From Galdieria partita (Eukaryota; Rhodophyta; Bangiophyceae; Galdieriales; Galdieriaceae): a stretch of DNA of 64,000 nucleotides. Numbering within the stretch: position 1 is the first letter of the stretch; every line of letters begins with the position of its first letter. A program made the translations under genes and the position numbers. The stretch spans positions 1 to 64,000 of the forward strand of contig BQMJ01000077.1 in assembly GCA_025991245.1 (NCBI GenBank). Direction: 5' to 3'. The notes beneath the pieces are model-generated. The model ran no database searches. It saw only the letters and a list, made by a program, of their open reading frames with translations, and was not told the origin of the DNA. Positions 24,279-35,664 of the stretch are shown in pieces.

Positions 24279-25448
24279 TTGAGTATATTTCGACATAGTT
24301 TTGTCGAACATATATCAATAGAATCTACTCAAACAATTGGCAGCTTAAAAGTGGATCCCATTCCCAATTATGTTCCAGCATTTAGTTCGACAGGGAGTAG
24401 AACCCATAGTGCTAGAGAAGCAACTTACCATGTCAATGCTTGGAAACCATTTTTTGAAAAGTATTTATCAAAAGATGGAATATTTGTTCCCATTCGACAA
24501 AATTCCAATGGACCTGATGTTCTTATTCGAGTAACAGATATGAAAGACAATTCTTTCCTTGCTATTCAAGGTGAATCTTCTTCAGAGCAAACACCTATGG
24601 AGACTGAAACCACCAAGAAGAGAGTATATTTGATAGGTGCTGCATTGAAATGTTTTCAGTTGTCAAGTTCTGGTGTTGGACGTTCAATGATTAAGGCAGA
24701 AGTTGCTAAATTTTTACATCCAGTGGCGTCACAGCTTGAATTGGAACAGAATGATTTAACAGCCATTCAGTTGATTGTAAGCGACAAGTATACTGAAGAT
24801 GTTTCCAGACAATTTCGTGATAATCAGAATTGGATATTGAATAGTGGAGTTTATTATGAAGACAATAATAATAATATTGTTTACAGTTCTATCAACTCTG
24901 AGATACAACCACAGAATATACGACAAGAATGGTTATGCATACCTCCTCATTGTCAAGTTGTAGTATGTTCAACTACATCTTTGCGAACTTTTTTAGGTCG
25001 CAAGGCTAGTGAAGAACTTGAAAGAGTGTTTGGAGACAATCCTGGATGGTTGGAACAACTGAAATCACTTTCTGATTTGTTGAGCAATTCGTTTGTAGAT
25101 TTGTTAAGGCGTATTCCATATGAAGAATATGAAAGGAATAGTGGAAGGATGGAAAGAAGAAATACTCTTCCAAGTATGGATATGAATATGATGCAAGTGG
25201 AAGAAACGAGAAGAGAAGAAAATGTTGCTGCATCAAGTTCTGCGGATTCTTCATTTGATTGGAATACTTTTCTTCTTCATCAGGTGGGACTTGATGAGAA
25301 TCGAGTCCACACATATATTTCGAAGCTTCCGCGTCTTCCGGTATCCGTTCTAAAATATATCACCTTTCAAGATTTAAAGCAGATTGGAATCAATGACGAA
25401 GATATTGTGAAAATTTTGTTCAGATTGCCAGGAGTTTCAACAAAGTAA
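24279..25448 (+). CDS. Nuclease-fold region with SAM-like C-terminus, member M4
   Basis: A 389-codon open stretch. It begins without a clear ATG, just after an AG that could be a splice acceptor, so the true 5' end is unresolved. The N-terminal half matches the C-terminal nuclease-like part of M3: VPIRQ, GPDV and IGAALKC correspond to YIPKE, SPDI and VGVACKG, and here the Lys of the motif is kept. A Glu/Arg/Met-rich linker follows. The last ~60 residues (DWNTFLLHQVGLDENRVHTY, then LKYITFQDLKQIGI) have the pattern of a SAM domain, which M1-M3 lack. No P-loop is present in this stretch. A decayed relative with the same tail and flank lies at 38,130-39,360. Confidence 0.5.
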   Translation: MSIFRHSFVEHISIESTQTIGSLKVDPIPNYVPAFSSTGSRTHSAREATYHVNAWKPFFEKYLSKDGIFVPIRQNSNGPDVLIRVTDMKDNSFLAIQGESSSEQTPMETETTKKRVYLIGAALKCFQLSSSGVGRSMIKAEVAKFLHPVASQLELEQNDLTAIQLIVSDKYTEDVSRQFRDNQNWILNSGVYYEDNNNNIVYSSINSEIQPQNIRQEWLCIPPHCQVVVCSTTSLRTFLGRKASEELERVFGDNPGWLEQLKSLSDLLSNSFVDLLRRIPYEEYERNSGRMERRNTLPSMDMNMMQVEETRREENVAASSSADSSFDWNTFLLHQVGLDENRVHTYISKLPRLPVSVLKYITFQDLKQIGINDEDIVKILFRLPGVSTK

Positions 25449-26735
25449 ATTTCTTGCGTATTCGTTAGCCAATTTGAATCTTTGTTATATTTGTGAGTAT
25501 AATGCGTATTGTATATTGTACTCTCTCCCACTTTTAGAACAAAAACTATTTTGTTAAAGAGCACTGGCTAAATTCGAAGTTTTGTACATACTCGTAACCA
25601 AAGCTATTCGATAGATGAACCATACCGACTATTTTAAAGTAGGGTAGTTTGGAAAACTGAGTTGCCTTGTGTTTCTAAAGCTGCAACTCACTTTTGAAGT
25701 GTTGTACTCAAGTGGTTTTTTCGAAACTTTTGCTGTCGTGGGAGCACTAGAGCAGCGAAATAAAAGCTTCTAGTTTGACCATCAGGAGAGCTAAAAGAGA
25801 AGAAATTTGTTTCATAAAACTCAAAAACATAGGATTGAAATAATTCAGCTGCTTCAGGAACTGCTTTAGTCTCTCAAGACAGTTTGACAGTGTTGAGAAC
25901 AAGTGACACATTCTCACAAGTCTTCACAGAGGCTGCTTACGAGTTTGTTTTCTATGTTGCAATAATAGTATTTTAAAACACCAACTCATAGCTTCTCAAT
26001 ATTGAATTGCTGTGAAGCACAATACAATAACAATAATGCTTGCACCGCTGTTTCACATTTATATGTTGGAAACGAAAGATACTTTACAGAACACACTTGT
26101 AGCAGAAAAAAAGCATAGCGAATGTAGAAGAAAAGATACTTCAAGTCCAATACTTTGAAACACTACTCAAGTAACCTTAAAATAAGATGAATTTGTCATA
26201 TAACTGTCTTATCGACATTTCAACAAGGTATTGTTCCTCAAATAACGATTTTCTTCTTTTGAAGATAGAAAATTCATCGAAAACTCAGTTTTGGAGTTTG
26301 TGAAAGTTGAAGTTAGAGTTACAGAACCAATCAAATAGCCATTGGAAGATAGTTATAGGAACAATGTCAAAGTTGATTGTCCCCGTTAGAGAAGCTTTGT
26401 CAGTCGCTAAGGTCTTATAAGCAAGTAGTTGAGTTTTGAAGACAGTCTGTTACACAAGTTGTTCAATAGCTATTTTTGCCTTTTTTATGTTGGATACTTG
26501 GAGATTTTTAGCTGTAATGTTCTGTTTGGAACTGCTTCTTTGTCTCTCAACTCTTCTTTGTAAACTTTTCTTATCTTAAAAAATACTTACAGTTTATGTA
26601 CAACTATTTTTGTGTATTTGTGCGAACCGTTTGAAATTGGATTGAATTCTTAAAATCGAAACACACTTTCTAGCTTTAACTAGTGGTTTTCCTGGTTTTC
26701 CTTTCTAGTTTCAATACTGTCCCTTGCAATGAAGG
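25205..26735. repeat. Duplicated block C1 (M4 3' end plus flank)
   Basis: This block recurs in direct orientation at 39,205-40,285. Matched landmarks are the SAM-like coding end at 25,250-25,370 with 39,245-39,355, the CATCAGGAGAG word at 25,781 with 39,660, the AGTTTGACAGTGT stretch near 25,880 with 39,735, and the ACTTTCTA-x-TTGTAACTAGT region near 26,670 with 40,200. The flank carries no reading frame shared by both copies. Confidence 0.75.
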
Positions 26736-28690
26736 CTAGTAGTTACATGCTTACATGAACAAGTACACAACTTACCTTTTGGTATTTTTTTAATGCCAAA
26801 ATTTTTTCACATATTCATAGAGAAAATTGCAATTTGGCTTTTCATCAACTAGCAACAAAAATTTGAATTTGACGTTGCAAAGTAATTTTGATGTTTGATC
26901 GAAATTCCTAGTGCAACTGAAAGATTTTACGAATTTGTGTAATTTTTCCCGAGTTTTTCGTATCAAGAACTTGTTGAAATCCATTGGATTCAATTTGCTT
27001 AGACTGTCTTCAAACAAGATAGAGGTTGGTATCAATACGGAATAGAGTCCAATTCTCTTCATAATCATAGATTCGTGTTCAAAGGAGGTACTGTTACTTC
27101 ATGGAAACAAAGAAGATGTTCATACCAGCATTGTCCCTTTCTAATATATTTAGACTGCAGAGTTGTACGTAAAGAAAGAACAAATAGATAGGAGCATATA
27201 CAAAAGATCGACAACCCTATTATTTGTAGATCTACAGGAGAGCCTTCATGAGTTCCCTTTGAAGCAGCGAAGACAAACTAGATGATTTCTTCTCAAGGGA
27301 TAAAACCAATAATTGCTTGAAATGTATATCAAAAAGAAAAACAAACTTTACAGCAAGTCGAGACAATTCCCTGTACATTCTTCATCACTTAAAATTCCGA
27401 TGTATCTAAGACAATGTTATTCGCCAAAACTTGGAAGTGAATATTCAAGTGAGTGATGTTGTCTACTAGCTCAAGCAACCCACATGGAGCCTATAAAGAT
27501 TGCAGAGAAAAAAAAAGGTATTCACGAATCATATCATAACAAGGTAAGATTCAATACTCTACTATGATAGCTCAAAAATGACAAAATGCATGAAGAGGCC
27601 ACGCTGAAGCTCTAGCGACGCTCTAAAGGAAAATTTCATTAGTTTCATTCATCATGAGCAAATTTGAAGATTTTACAACAATTTGAACAGCTCCTGATAA
27701 TCTTTGCCAAAATCAGTCATTTCCAAACTCCACCGACTTCAACAACATCTTCAACAAGCTCTTTGAAGGGACATTTCCGACTAGAATTTTCCAATCATAG
27801 CACTTTTGTCTGGAGACATTTAACAGAAAAAGCATTTGTTCCTCCAAAGTACTGAACAAATCAATCCAAGTCCAAAAGTGGCAGGCAAATTGAGTACGAC
27901 ACTGTTTCCTACATGTCCTAAAATTGGAAGGACTCAAGTCGTCTTTTGTTTTCCCAGATGTTATCAAGCTTACAGCTTTGCTCCAAGTCTCGAAATTTCT
28001 TGGGGCTAAAATTCCAGAGCCGAAATTGGACTCTAAACTTTCGGTTTCCACAATTCAGAAACTTCTGAATCAAACTCGATAGAGATGTCATCATAAATCA
28101 ATGAATATTCCATAAGCAATTGATGGACAAAACCCAGCGACATCTATAACACTTGCATCTTTAAACAAGTCTTGTGGTGCCACAGTATTTTCCTCTCAAA
28201 AGCCCTTTAGGAGTTGAATGTTTGTGAGTTCCGACGTCTTTTGGAGGAAATAAACTGATGGGACAGTGTTGGATCTTGTTTTCAAATGTTGCAGATACTT
28301 GATTCTTCCTCAAGCATCTCAATGCGGGAGTGTCAAACGTAGGTTGTATTGTTGCTGAATGTCTGTTTTACTGAAAAATTTTCATCGTAATTCATTTGAA
28401 GATAAATGTATTCAGAAATGACAGGTTATGTTGTAGCAAGAAGATGTCATTAGTGTCCTGTTTCAAATTCAGTGAATTGATTGGTGTTCAAGTCCGATAT
28501 ATGCAAAACATGGAGAATACCCACTTACTTACTTTGGAAACCTACATTGAGTATGTTCTTTATCCATGAAGAAGATGTATCTAGGTGGAAAGAGCTTCAT
28601 CAACTTCTCATTGCATTATTTTTAGGAAAGCAAACTGATACAACAAATGCAAGAACACAGGCACGTCCAACAAACCGACAACATGCTTAG
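26736..28690. other. About 2 kb without a recognisable gene
   Basis: Several frames of 60-112 codons exist (26,790-27,068 minus, 27,713-28,051 minus, 28,481-28,690 plus). They overlap on both strands and carry no motif I know. Short protein-like runs near 27,780-28,330 on the plus strand could be an old decayed gene, but I cannot assign it. No RNA gene or repeat is evident. Confidence 0.4.
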
Positions 28691-30069
28691 TCAGCTTTGT
28701 GATTCACTGGAATTTCGTTGGACCTCCTTCATGCTTGGTTGTCGAAGAATATAGTAATGAACGGCTTCTTTAGCCTCACAAAGATGCTCTTTGGACAAAC
28801 CAACGAATCCTTCTCTGAACAAATCTCTTGTACCTTCCAGTTGTAATCCTTTGGTTTCAGGAAGGAAGATAAAGTGGAAGATCCAAAAGAACAAAGAAAC
28901 ACCAAAATAGAAATAAAATGTACCTTGAATGGTAAAGACTGCAACTTGTTTGGAGAACAAAAGAGTGGACAGTGCTAAAGAACCCAGAAGCAAGGCAGAA
29001 GCCCATGCCATTCCATAGTTACATGGAGCTCATAGATTTCATCATGAGTAACCCATGCAACAGGAGATATTCTTATTTGAAAACGTAGATAGAAGATAAG
29101 CATGCCTATGAAAAAATCCTGCAGCACGTTGGTTTGTATTGGAGACATAGATACTGGAGCCAGCAACAAGTTCTCCAATCATAAAAATAGGAAAACTTAC
29201 TAGTAGCATGGTTCTTCTTCGATAGCGGTCTAGCCAATAATAAGCAGGAAGGGTCCAACAAAAAACTCCAGAATCCAATTGGCATCTGCACATAATCTGA
29301 CTCATGAATGGTTAAACCAAGTGATTTCAGCAAGATGGCCATGTAGCATCCTGCACAAGATGCACCATTCCATTGCTGAGATATAGCTAAAACTCCACCG
29401 ACAATAAAAGTTGCACGTCTTTTTGGATCTGTAATTATTTCTTTGATGGCGGAGACAAAATCTATTTGGGAAGCCAGTTCTTCTTCTCATTTAGTCACCA
29501 TTTCATGATAGTCTCTTTCAAACAAAGATGTTTCTCTCCTATATTTCCTCCAACTTTGTCTCGCCAATTCAGGTTTTCTCTATAGCATAAGAAATCGAGG
29601 AATTTCTGGAAGAAAGAACAGACCAACAAGTTGAATGAAAGGACCAACGATACCAGATCCTAAAATACACCAATAGAAGATGTAATAAGAACGGGTTTAA
29701 GTCCTACAATAAAACTCAATCGCGTGGCCCTAGTGAAGTTGTCAATATGCAAGTGAGAGAATCCATTGCGACTACTTACAGTACAGAACCAATTACACAG
29801 CCCCATCCAGCTCCTGAAGCTATCCATGACCATTCGTTACTAGATATTTGTAGGCAGGCTCAATATAAAGTGCAGCTCCTCCAGTAAGACCAAGATCCCT
29901 ACCCATCCTTGTTGTGTAACAAACAAGAAGAATCTTAACAAATTAGTGATACCTTCATCTTTATTGTCCTCCTCAATGGCGTCCTTTTCATCCATTTCAT
30001 TATTGGTTTCTAATTGTCATCAACCAACTTAACCTTTTCAACACCATTCAGATCATTTGGAAGAGCCAT
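28691..30069 (-). pseudogene. Dead sugar transporter (MFS sugar porter family)
   Basis: Read on the minus strand from an ATG at 30,069, scattered frames spell a sugar porter in correct order. They include DLGLTGGAALYIEP near the start, the first-half signature region GIVGPFIQLVGLFFLPEIPR near 29,600-29,660, QQWNGASCAGCY near 29,350-29,380, and the late signature FLPETKGLQLEGT near 28,830-28,870. The family moves hexoses and related sugars across the plasma membrane with 12 helices. Several stop codons and frame changes interrupt it (for example stops in the first 100 codons and changes of frame around 29,040 and 29,300), so it cannot encode a full transporter, although some in-frame breaks could be short introns. 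It is divergent from the dead beta-galactosidase starting at 30,507. Confidence 0.8.
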
Positions 30070-30506
30070 TTAGTGTCTTCACAATGAGGAGATATTATAG
30101 AATTTCAGCACCCTTACAAAGCATAGATATTGACAAAGTCAATGAGACAAAATGTAAAATGGACGATAACAAACAAAATGGGAATTGCGGACATTGGACT
30201 CGTTGAAAAATGCTGAAAAATGAACAAGAGTTGAATTTCTCCAAAGGGTATGGCTCGAATTCCTCCGTTTCATGACTTGTCTAGGAGACTGAAGTTTTGA
30301 AATGACTGGGATCCTATGGACATGTTGACAAAAGGACTTCGAAGATTGAATAAGTGCAGTACATTTTACAACATTATGAGAATGTATTTGTTATTATGCC
30401 TACAAGTAAATAGTATTACTCTTTTCTTCTAGAATTTCATCGTATTCAATGAGCTCATAGAGAAATTCTTCGAAATCAAGGACACTCGAAGCTACTGGTC
30501 CTTTAA

Positions 30507-31104
30507 ATGACAATCCCGGAATCTGCTGAGAAGAACGATTTTTACTTCCATTGTGATCAGGAGACCATGCCAACTGCTCAAGTTACCTTGGATAAAAGAG
30601 CCGTTGTAATTGACGGTAAAAGGAAGATTCTCCAATGTAAAAGTTATCCGTATCCCAAGATTCATTATGAACATTGGCCTCGTGCTCTGGATCTGGCCAA
30701 AAACTGCGGTCTAAATTGTTTAGAAGTTTGTAACCTTGCCCAGATAAGACTGCTTTTTGTCATCTTCTAAAGAAGAGAGCCTTGGATATCTTTTGGAATG
30801 TTCATGAGAAGACAAAAGGAAAATAAAACTTTGAGAGGGAAGAAAACATCTTTAGATTTATCCAGCTGGCTCATCAACGAGGTCTCAAAGCTATTTTACT
30901 TATGGGTCAGTATATTTGTGCTGAAACTTTGAGAGATTCCAGGTAAGTTGAGAACGGTTCAAGAGAAAAATATTCAGAATAACCATAGAATAGGTATTGC
31001 GTTCCGAACCTCCAACAAACCTTTCACGCAAGAGATGAAACGTTGGTTGACTGACATCAATGGAATGCTCAAAGAACTTGAGCTCTATCATCAACAAGGA
31101 GGAC
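30507..31104 (+). pseudogene. GH35 beta-galactosidase, 5' part (dead, split gene)
   Basis: Frames here spell the N-terminal catalytic domain of a GH35 beta-galactosidase, an enzyme that removes terminal beta-galactose. In order they are DKRAVVIDGKRKILQ, EHWPRALDLAKNCGLNC, FWNVHEKTKG, ENIFRFIQLAHQRGLKAIL, QYICAE, FRTSNKPFTQEMKRWL, and ELYHQQGG ending at about 31,104. One join (near 30,730-30,785) could be a short intron; others need frame changes. The next family motif, the catalytic IENE segment, is missing here and appears 4.56 kb away at 35,665. The gene was therefore cut between the codons for QQGG and P-LILVQIENE. The 5' end faces the dead sugar transporter across 430 bp. Confidence 0.82.
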
Positions 31105-31275
31105 TTCCGAAGATATGTGGGGCAAAAGGAAGGACTGGTTCAAAGGAACGATAGTGTTCTCGGCGAACCAGTAATTCGTACAGCTTTCGAGTTGTTAAAA
31201 CCAAGTCTTGCTCTCTATCTACTGCAACGATTTCATACATATCTTGTCCTTGGAAAACACTCGACATAGTGGATG
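31104..31275 (-). pseudogene. Fragment of an M2-type NTPase gene
   Basis: Inverted copy of the 5' end of the gene at 17,710. It includes the words for SRVFS, the AGAGAGCAAGAC stretch and PFAPHIFG, and continues into the same upstream flank (17,540-17,700 matches 31,270-31,430). It is a family fossil of the RHS/Crinkler-like class, N-terminal part only, broken. Its outer edge is the junction with the split GH35 gene. Confidence 0.7.
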
Positions 31276-31419
31276 AGGTGTTGAAATGGGATCAGTAAAT
31301 GCCAACGCTAATTCTTTCAACGATCGATGAACATAGTTTTGCCTTTTCACAACTATTTCTATATGATAGAATTTCTCTGTTATTTATATTCTCAAACTAT
31401 GCTTGAACATATTTTATGT

Positions 31420-32820
31420 TGAAATGTAAATTCTAAGAAAAAAGGTTGCCTAGTTTCTTTATATACTGAAAATTATAACTTCTTCCCATTCATTCTAATG
31501 ATAGTTTCAGTTTGGAGCACTCGAATGAAACGATTGGATATACTACAAAAAGAAGGGAAGAAAGGAAGAGTTCGTCTGGATTGGCATTGATAGAAGAGTT
31601 GAAAAATGACAATCTATTTCATAGAAAATTGGATTGTAATTCATTCTCCCAAAGATACTCCTTATCCACAAGGCAACTATATTATTAACTGTGAAAGTCA
31701 TTCGCTATTCGATTTCTGTTTGTTTTGTTCGATGCGATGTCGAAATACATTTGTAGAAGGTGTAAACAGTTTGAGTGTTCTCGTAAACTCTGAAGAATAT
31801 CTCTTCTGACTGATAAGGCAACAAGATCATATGACAATGCAACATAGCTCAATCCCATTTCAACTCCTTTCATGTCCTGTTCAAGTAATCTGCAAGTCTA
31901 TTTTGAAAATATATCATTCAGTTGTTGCTTTCCTCTCTCCTTGCACTATAGGATGGTTTTACTAGGACAGACTAGATTGGAAGTAATGCTTAACAATTCA
32001 ATTGGGGTTCCCTCCTATTCAAGTGCTCTTTGTTTTCCAGAAATGTCGATGGGTGATTGTTGATACTTGGAGCATAACCTTTTTGAAATTTTCCAGACTT
32101 TTTCAGTGTATAGAGAGTCAAGGAGATTGGAGTATATGTGGTTGACTAGCGTCGGATTGTTTTGTTTGTCATTTAAGTTGTCTGCACTGGTGCTTTTGAG
32201 TCCTAATGATATGATGTCATTGAGAGTTTTCTTATACAAAATTGACAAGGTAGGTAGAGTCAATAATTGATCCTCCATTTCTTTGAAATTCAGTTGCACT
32301 TTATGGATTATGCCACACTTGATCAGTACATAAGCTGATTGACATGCTGACTAGTTGACTTCAAGATGGCAGCTTATGTGTCGTTGCTACTAGTTGCTTG
32401 GTTTTCTTTGTGGTCGATGACTTCGTCTCCAACAGTTTCAAAGATTCGTTTGACAGCTTTATCAAAGAGCTTCCTGAATACTTTCTGAACGAATGCTTCG
32501 ATGACAAACATGTCTCCAAGTTTGAGCCAGTGTGGTTCTATACAACTGGCGATATTCTCCAAAGCTGTTTACTTGAAACGCTGGTTGAGTTCTGATTTTC
32601 ATCCAACGTGCTAAAAATGACTTGTTTAAGATATATATACATCATCTATTATTGCAAAACAATCATCCATCTCAGACTTTCTGCTTCCACAATTGTTCAT
32701 CAATAGCTTGCCAGTCAAGAAAATGAAATATTCAAAACGTTGTTATTTATTCTAGTCTTTGTAAAAGCTCAAAACAACTCTGCTCCCATCAAGCATCACT
32801 TTTCCAATAAAACTCGAAAT
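31420..32820 (-). pseudogene. Decayed multi-exon gene of unknown family, copy B
   Basis: Inverted partner of 16,141-17,580. Here the frame at 32,015-32,299 (94 codons: MEDQLLTLPTLSILYKKTLN and onward to KQRALE) and that at 31,685-31,873 (DLVALSVRRDILQSL, NCLHLLQMYFDIA) are better preserved than in the first copy. This copy is therefore the better guide to the lost protein, which looks helical and soluble. No known domain is recognised. The frame at 32,374-32,562 overlaps the QLYR/RHV segment in another frame. Confidence 0.45.
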
Positions 32821-32824
32821 CTCT

Positions 32825-33285
32825 CAGAAAAGCCTTTCCTACAAAGAAATTCCATATAGTCTGGCATTGATCAACTACCGTTGGCCTCTTTAAATGGTAA
32901 TGGAGTAGCATAGACAATACTTATGCAGTGTCGCCAATCAACATCTTTGGAATTTGATAGACGAAAAACTACAATCCTTCCAGAATCATCTTCTTCAAAC
33001 GCGAAACTCTTCATTCAGAATGAAACCAAGTTTAGTAACTGAGGCTTATCTGTTACTCTCATTCGTCTCCCCATCCTATTACGTCTTTGGCCACCTTGGG
33101 AACTTGCCATTGATCCTTGTTTGATCGTTGTCCTATTCGTTGACAAATTAGCCAATTCTGAAGTAGCTGAGAAGGTGATTCCGAGCTTGACCCTTTTGAT
33201 AATAGATAGAAGCGAAAACATTCCATGGAATACAACAAGACCACAAGTGTGATATCCATGTTAACTTTATTGTAGCCATCTTAGG
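32825..33285 (-). pseudogene. Fragment of an M1-type NTPase gene
   Basis: Inverted, decayed copy of the last part of the gene ending at 16,140. It has the same Ser/Arg-rich linker (QGSMASSQGGQRRN), VTDKPQLLNL and the terminal region up to the matching stop area. It covers the C-terminal part only and carries several breaks. It belongs to the RHS/Crinkler-like family. Confidence 0.75.
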
Positions 33286-34149
33286 TTCAAAGGGATATAT
33301 TGTATTACTTTTAGAGTTTGCACAAATTGCTCATTTAGAATCCATTTTGAAATCAACAGTTTGAGACGCTTTTCTATGTAAAATGTACTCAAGTTATTCT
33401 TACAATGACAAAGAAGAATTGGGTTTCGATTAAAATTTGTCCGACATTGTTGTGATCATTAGATTCTCTAATGGATAAAGATAGAGTAGATTCATGACAC
33501 TAGACAGATGAGTTTTGAACCAAAGCATATTGTAGAGAATGGTCGCAAAAAGACCATTCAAGGATAGATGAGAAACAGCAAAGAAACTGCATGTTTACTA
33601 AATTCATGTTGATAAAAGGCATTGCGGTATGAACAATTTCAAGAATTAATGAACAAAGTAAAATAATTCCGTTTCGATTGAATGATACGGTCACCATTTG
33701 CGAAAATTGTCTTTAGTCCTCAAAGCCATTCGATAAAATTCGACAAAGAAACCTAGAGCTTCATGCAGTGTGTTGTGAACTAACCGAGGTGAAGAAAGCA
33801 GGCCAATTTCAGCTCACTGTATCGAATCCATATCACTGATCTAAACAATCAGTGAAATATCTAGAGTGTCAAAAAGATTGAGAACTCTATTACAATGAAA
33901 GAGGGAAAGTTTTAGCGCCGAAATGACCGACTCGTGGAATACCTCAATAGCACAGTAATTGAAGCATGACAGTTCAGAATTCAAAAATAGAGAAACAGCG
34001 ACTTCGAAACTGAAAAGACTCTTGAAAACCGTGGCAATTCAGTCAAAATTCTATAAAACAATACATAGAAAGATAAAAAAGGAATAAAGTTGCGAAGCTA
34101 TTCCGAAACTGTAAAAGACAAGAATTTGAGTGCAGTGGCAAAAGTCGAT

Positions 34150-34900
34150 GGATAGCGTGTTGACCTATTGCTTTGTTCCCACCTGTTTTGAAGTGGATAA
34201 AATCATTCTTTTATGTTATGAAACTTTCCATAGTAGAATTTAGACGAGAACTGTTTTGTACGACCCAACTTTTAGGTCTTATGATATCGCACTTTTCTTT
34301 GAAATACCAGCCAAGGTCCTCTGTTTGTTTTGGTCTTCTCCTGGCTTAAACCTCCTTGAACTCAAAGTAGCTTAACAAGTGTTACCAGTCTTAGTTTATG
34401 TTGAATGCAGCGTAGATTCTCTTCAAGAATTGCTTAGTCTTTAGTTTCTGGTCTGAAAATATTGACCATTGGCAGTACTGAGGAACAGTCGGCACAAAGG
34501 CGCCAAATAGTCTTTGACTTGGAATCTTTGTCCCACTCTAGTCTTTCAAAGTAACTTTATTTTTCAAAATGAATTATACTGCTATCTTTTGTCCTGTGAA
34601 CAACAGTTGGGGACTCTCCCTTGTGGAACAATTACCAAGATCTTTTGTAGCATTCTAAGAAGATTCTGAGTTGATTCTCTTTGGTTCGTAACGAAACCGA
34701 TTCCTTTAATCGTTATTTTTGCACATTGAGATTCTATTATCCAAGTGGAGTGGTGAGATTGGCTCGTGGAAACTAAACTGCGCAGTTCAACTGTGAGTTT
34801 CTAAAACGGACATGAAAAGAATTTGTACGCAGACTTGAGCATCTTTACGTCATTCCATGCGAATCTTACTTGACGCGGTCACTTGAAGGATGAAAAAAGT
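34150..34900 (-). pseudogene. Decayed gene remnant, copy B of the inverted pair
   Basis: Inverted match to 11,430-12,140, with shared words such as AACTGCGCAGTT, the CAAAGAGAATCAACTCAGAAT stretch in reverse complement, and the terminal GTACGACC. No frame longer than about 60 codons survives. Neighbouring 33,290-34,150 has no gene I can support. Confidence 0.55.
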
Positions 34901-35664
34901 GCCCACAACCACCAGTAACATGTCAAGACTTGGGAGAAGACAACACTGTTTTAGAAAAATATACTGTTTGAAGAGTATCCTTATTGGCAGTTCAATAGTC
35001 GTGTATTTCTGGTGGGAAAGCGCAATCAGCTATATCATGCACAACCACTATCCATCATAATCAGTAAGAAAGCACAAGGCGATACAAAGTTGTATTTTTA
35101 AAACTACTATCAGCGAATCGAGAAAGACTCTGAAACGGTCGATCCCGAGTCATACGGTTGGAGAAAACGGAGACGCTTTAGTTTCGCAACATTTCAATAA
35201 GTCATGAATGATTTTAGCTCCCAAAAATGGAAAACGAGTGTTGGAGAAATTCATGATCGGTCAATGGCAGTACAATTGCACAGGTATGTGAGGGATGAAG
35301 ATTTTATCGTCGAAATTGAATTGTCACAAATGTATCAACAAACAAAACACAACAAAACTATCAAATATGAAACCAACAAGGTAAATCAAAATTTGAATCA
35401 TTTCATTTTTTGCTTTATAACATTGGTTTCACGAGAACGTAATGGAGTGAAAGCGCATGACATATCACAATAAAAGATTTTCGGTTTGGTAACTGTTCTT
35501 TGTTGGGTATACTTAAAGTTTAAAAAGAGAACAATAAAAATGCCGAGTTCAAAAAATAATCTATAGAAAGACTTTTGGAGAAAAAGAAACTATCGAAACA
35601 GAAGAAGAATTCCCATGGACTATCTGCTCTTCATTCAATCAGTGCCTCTTGAGTCGAACAGTAC

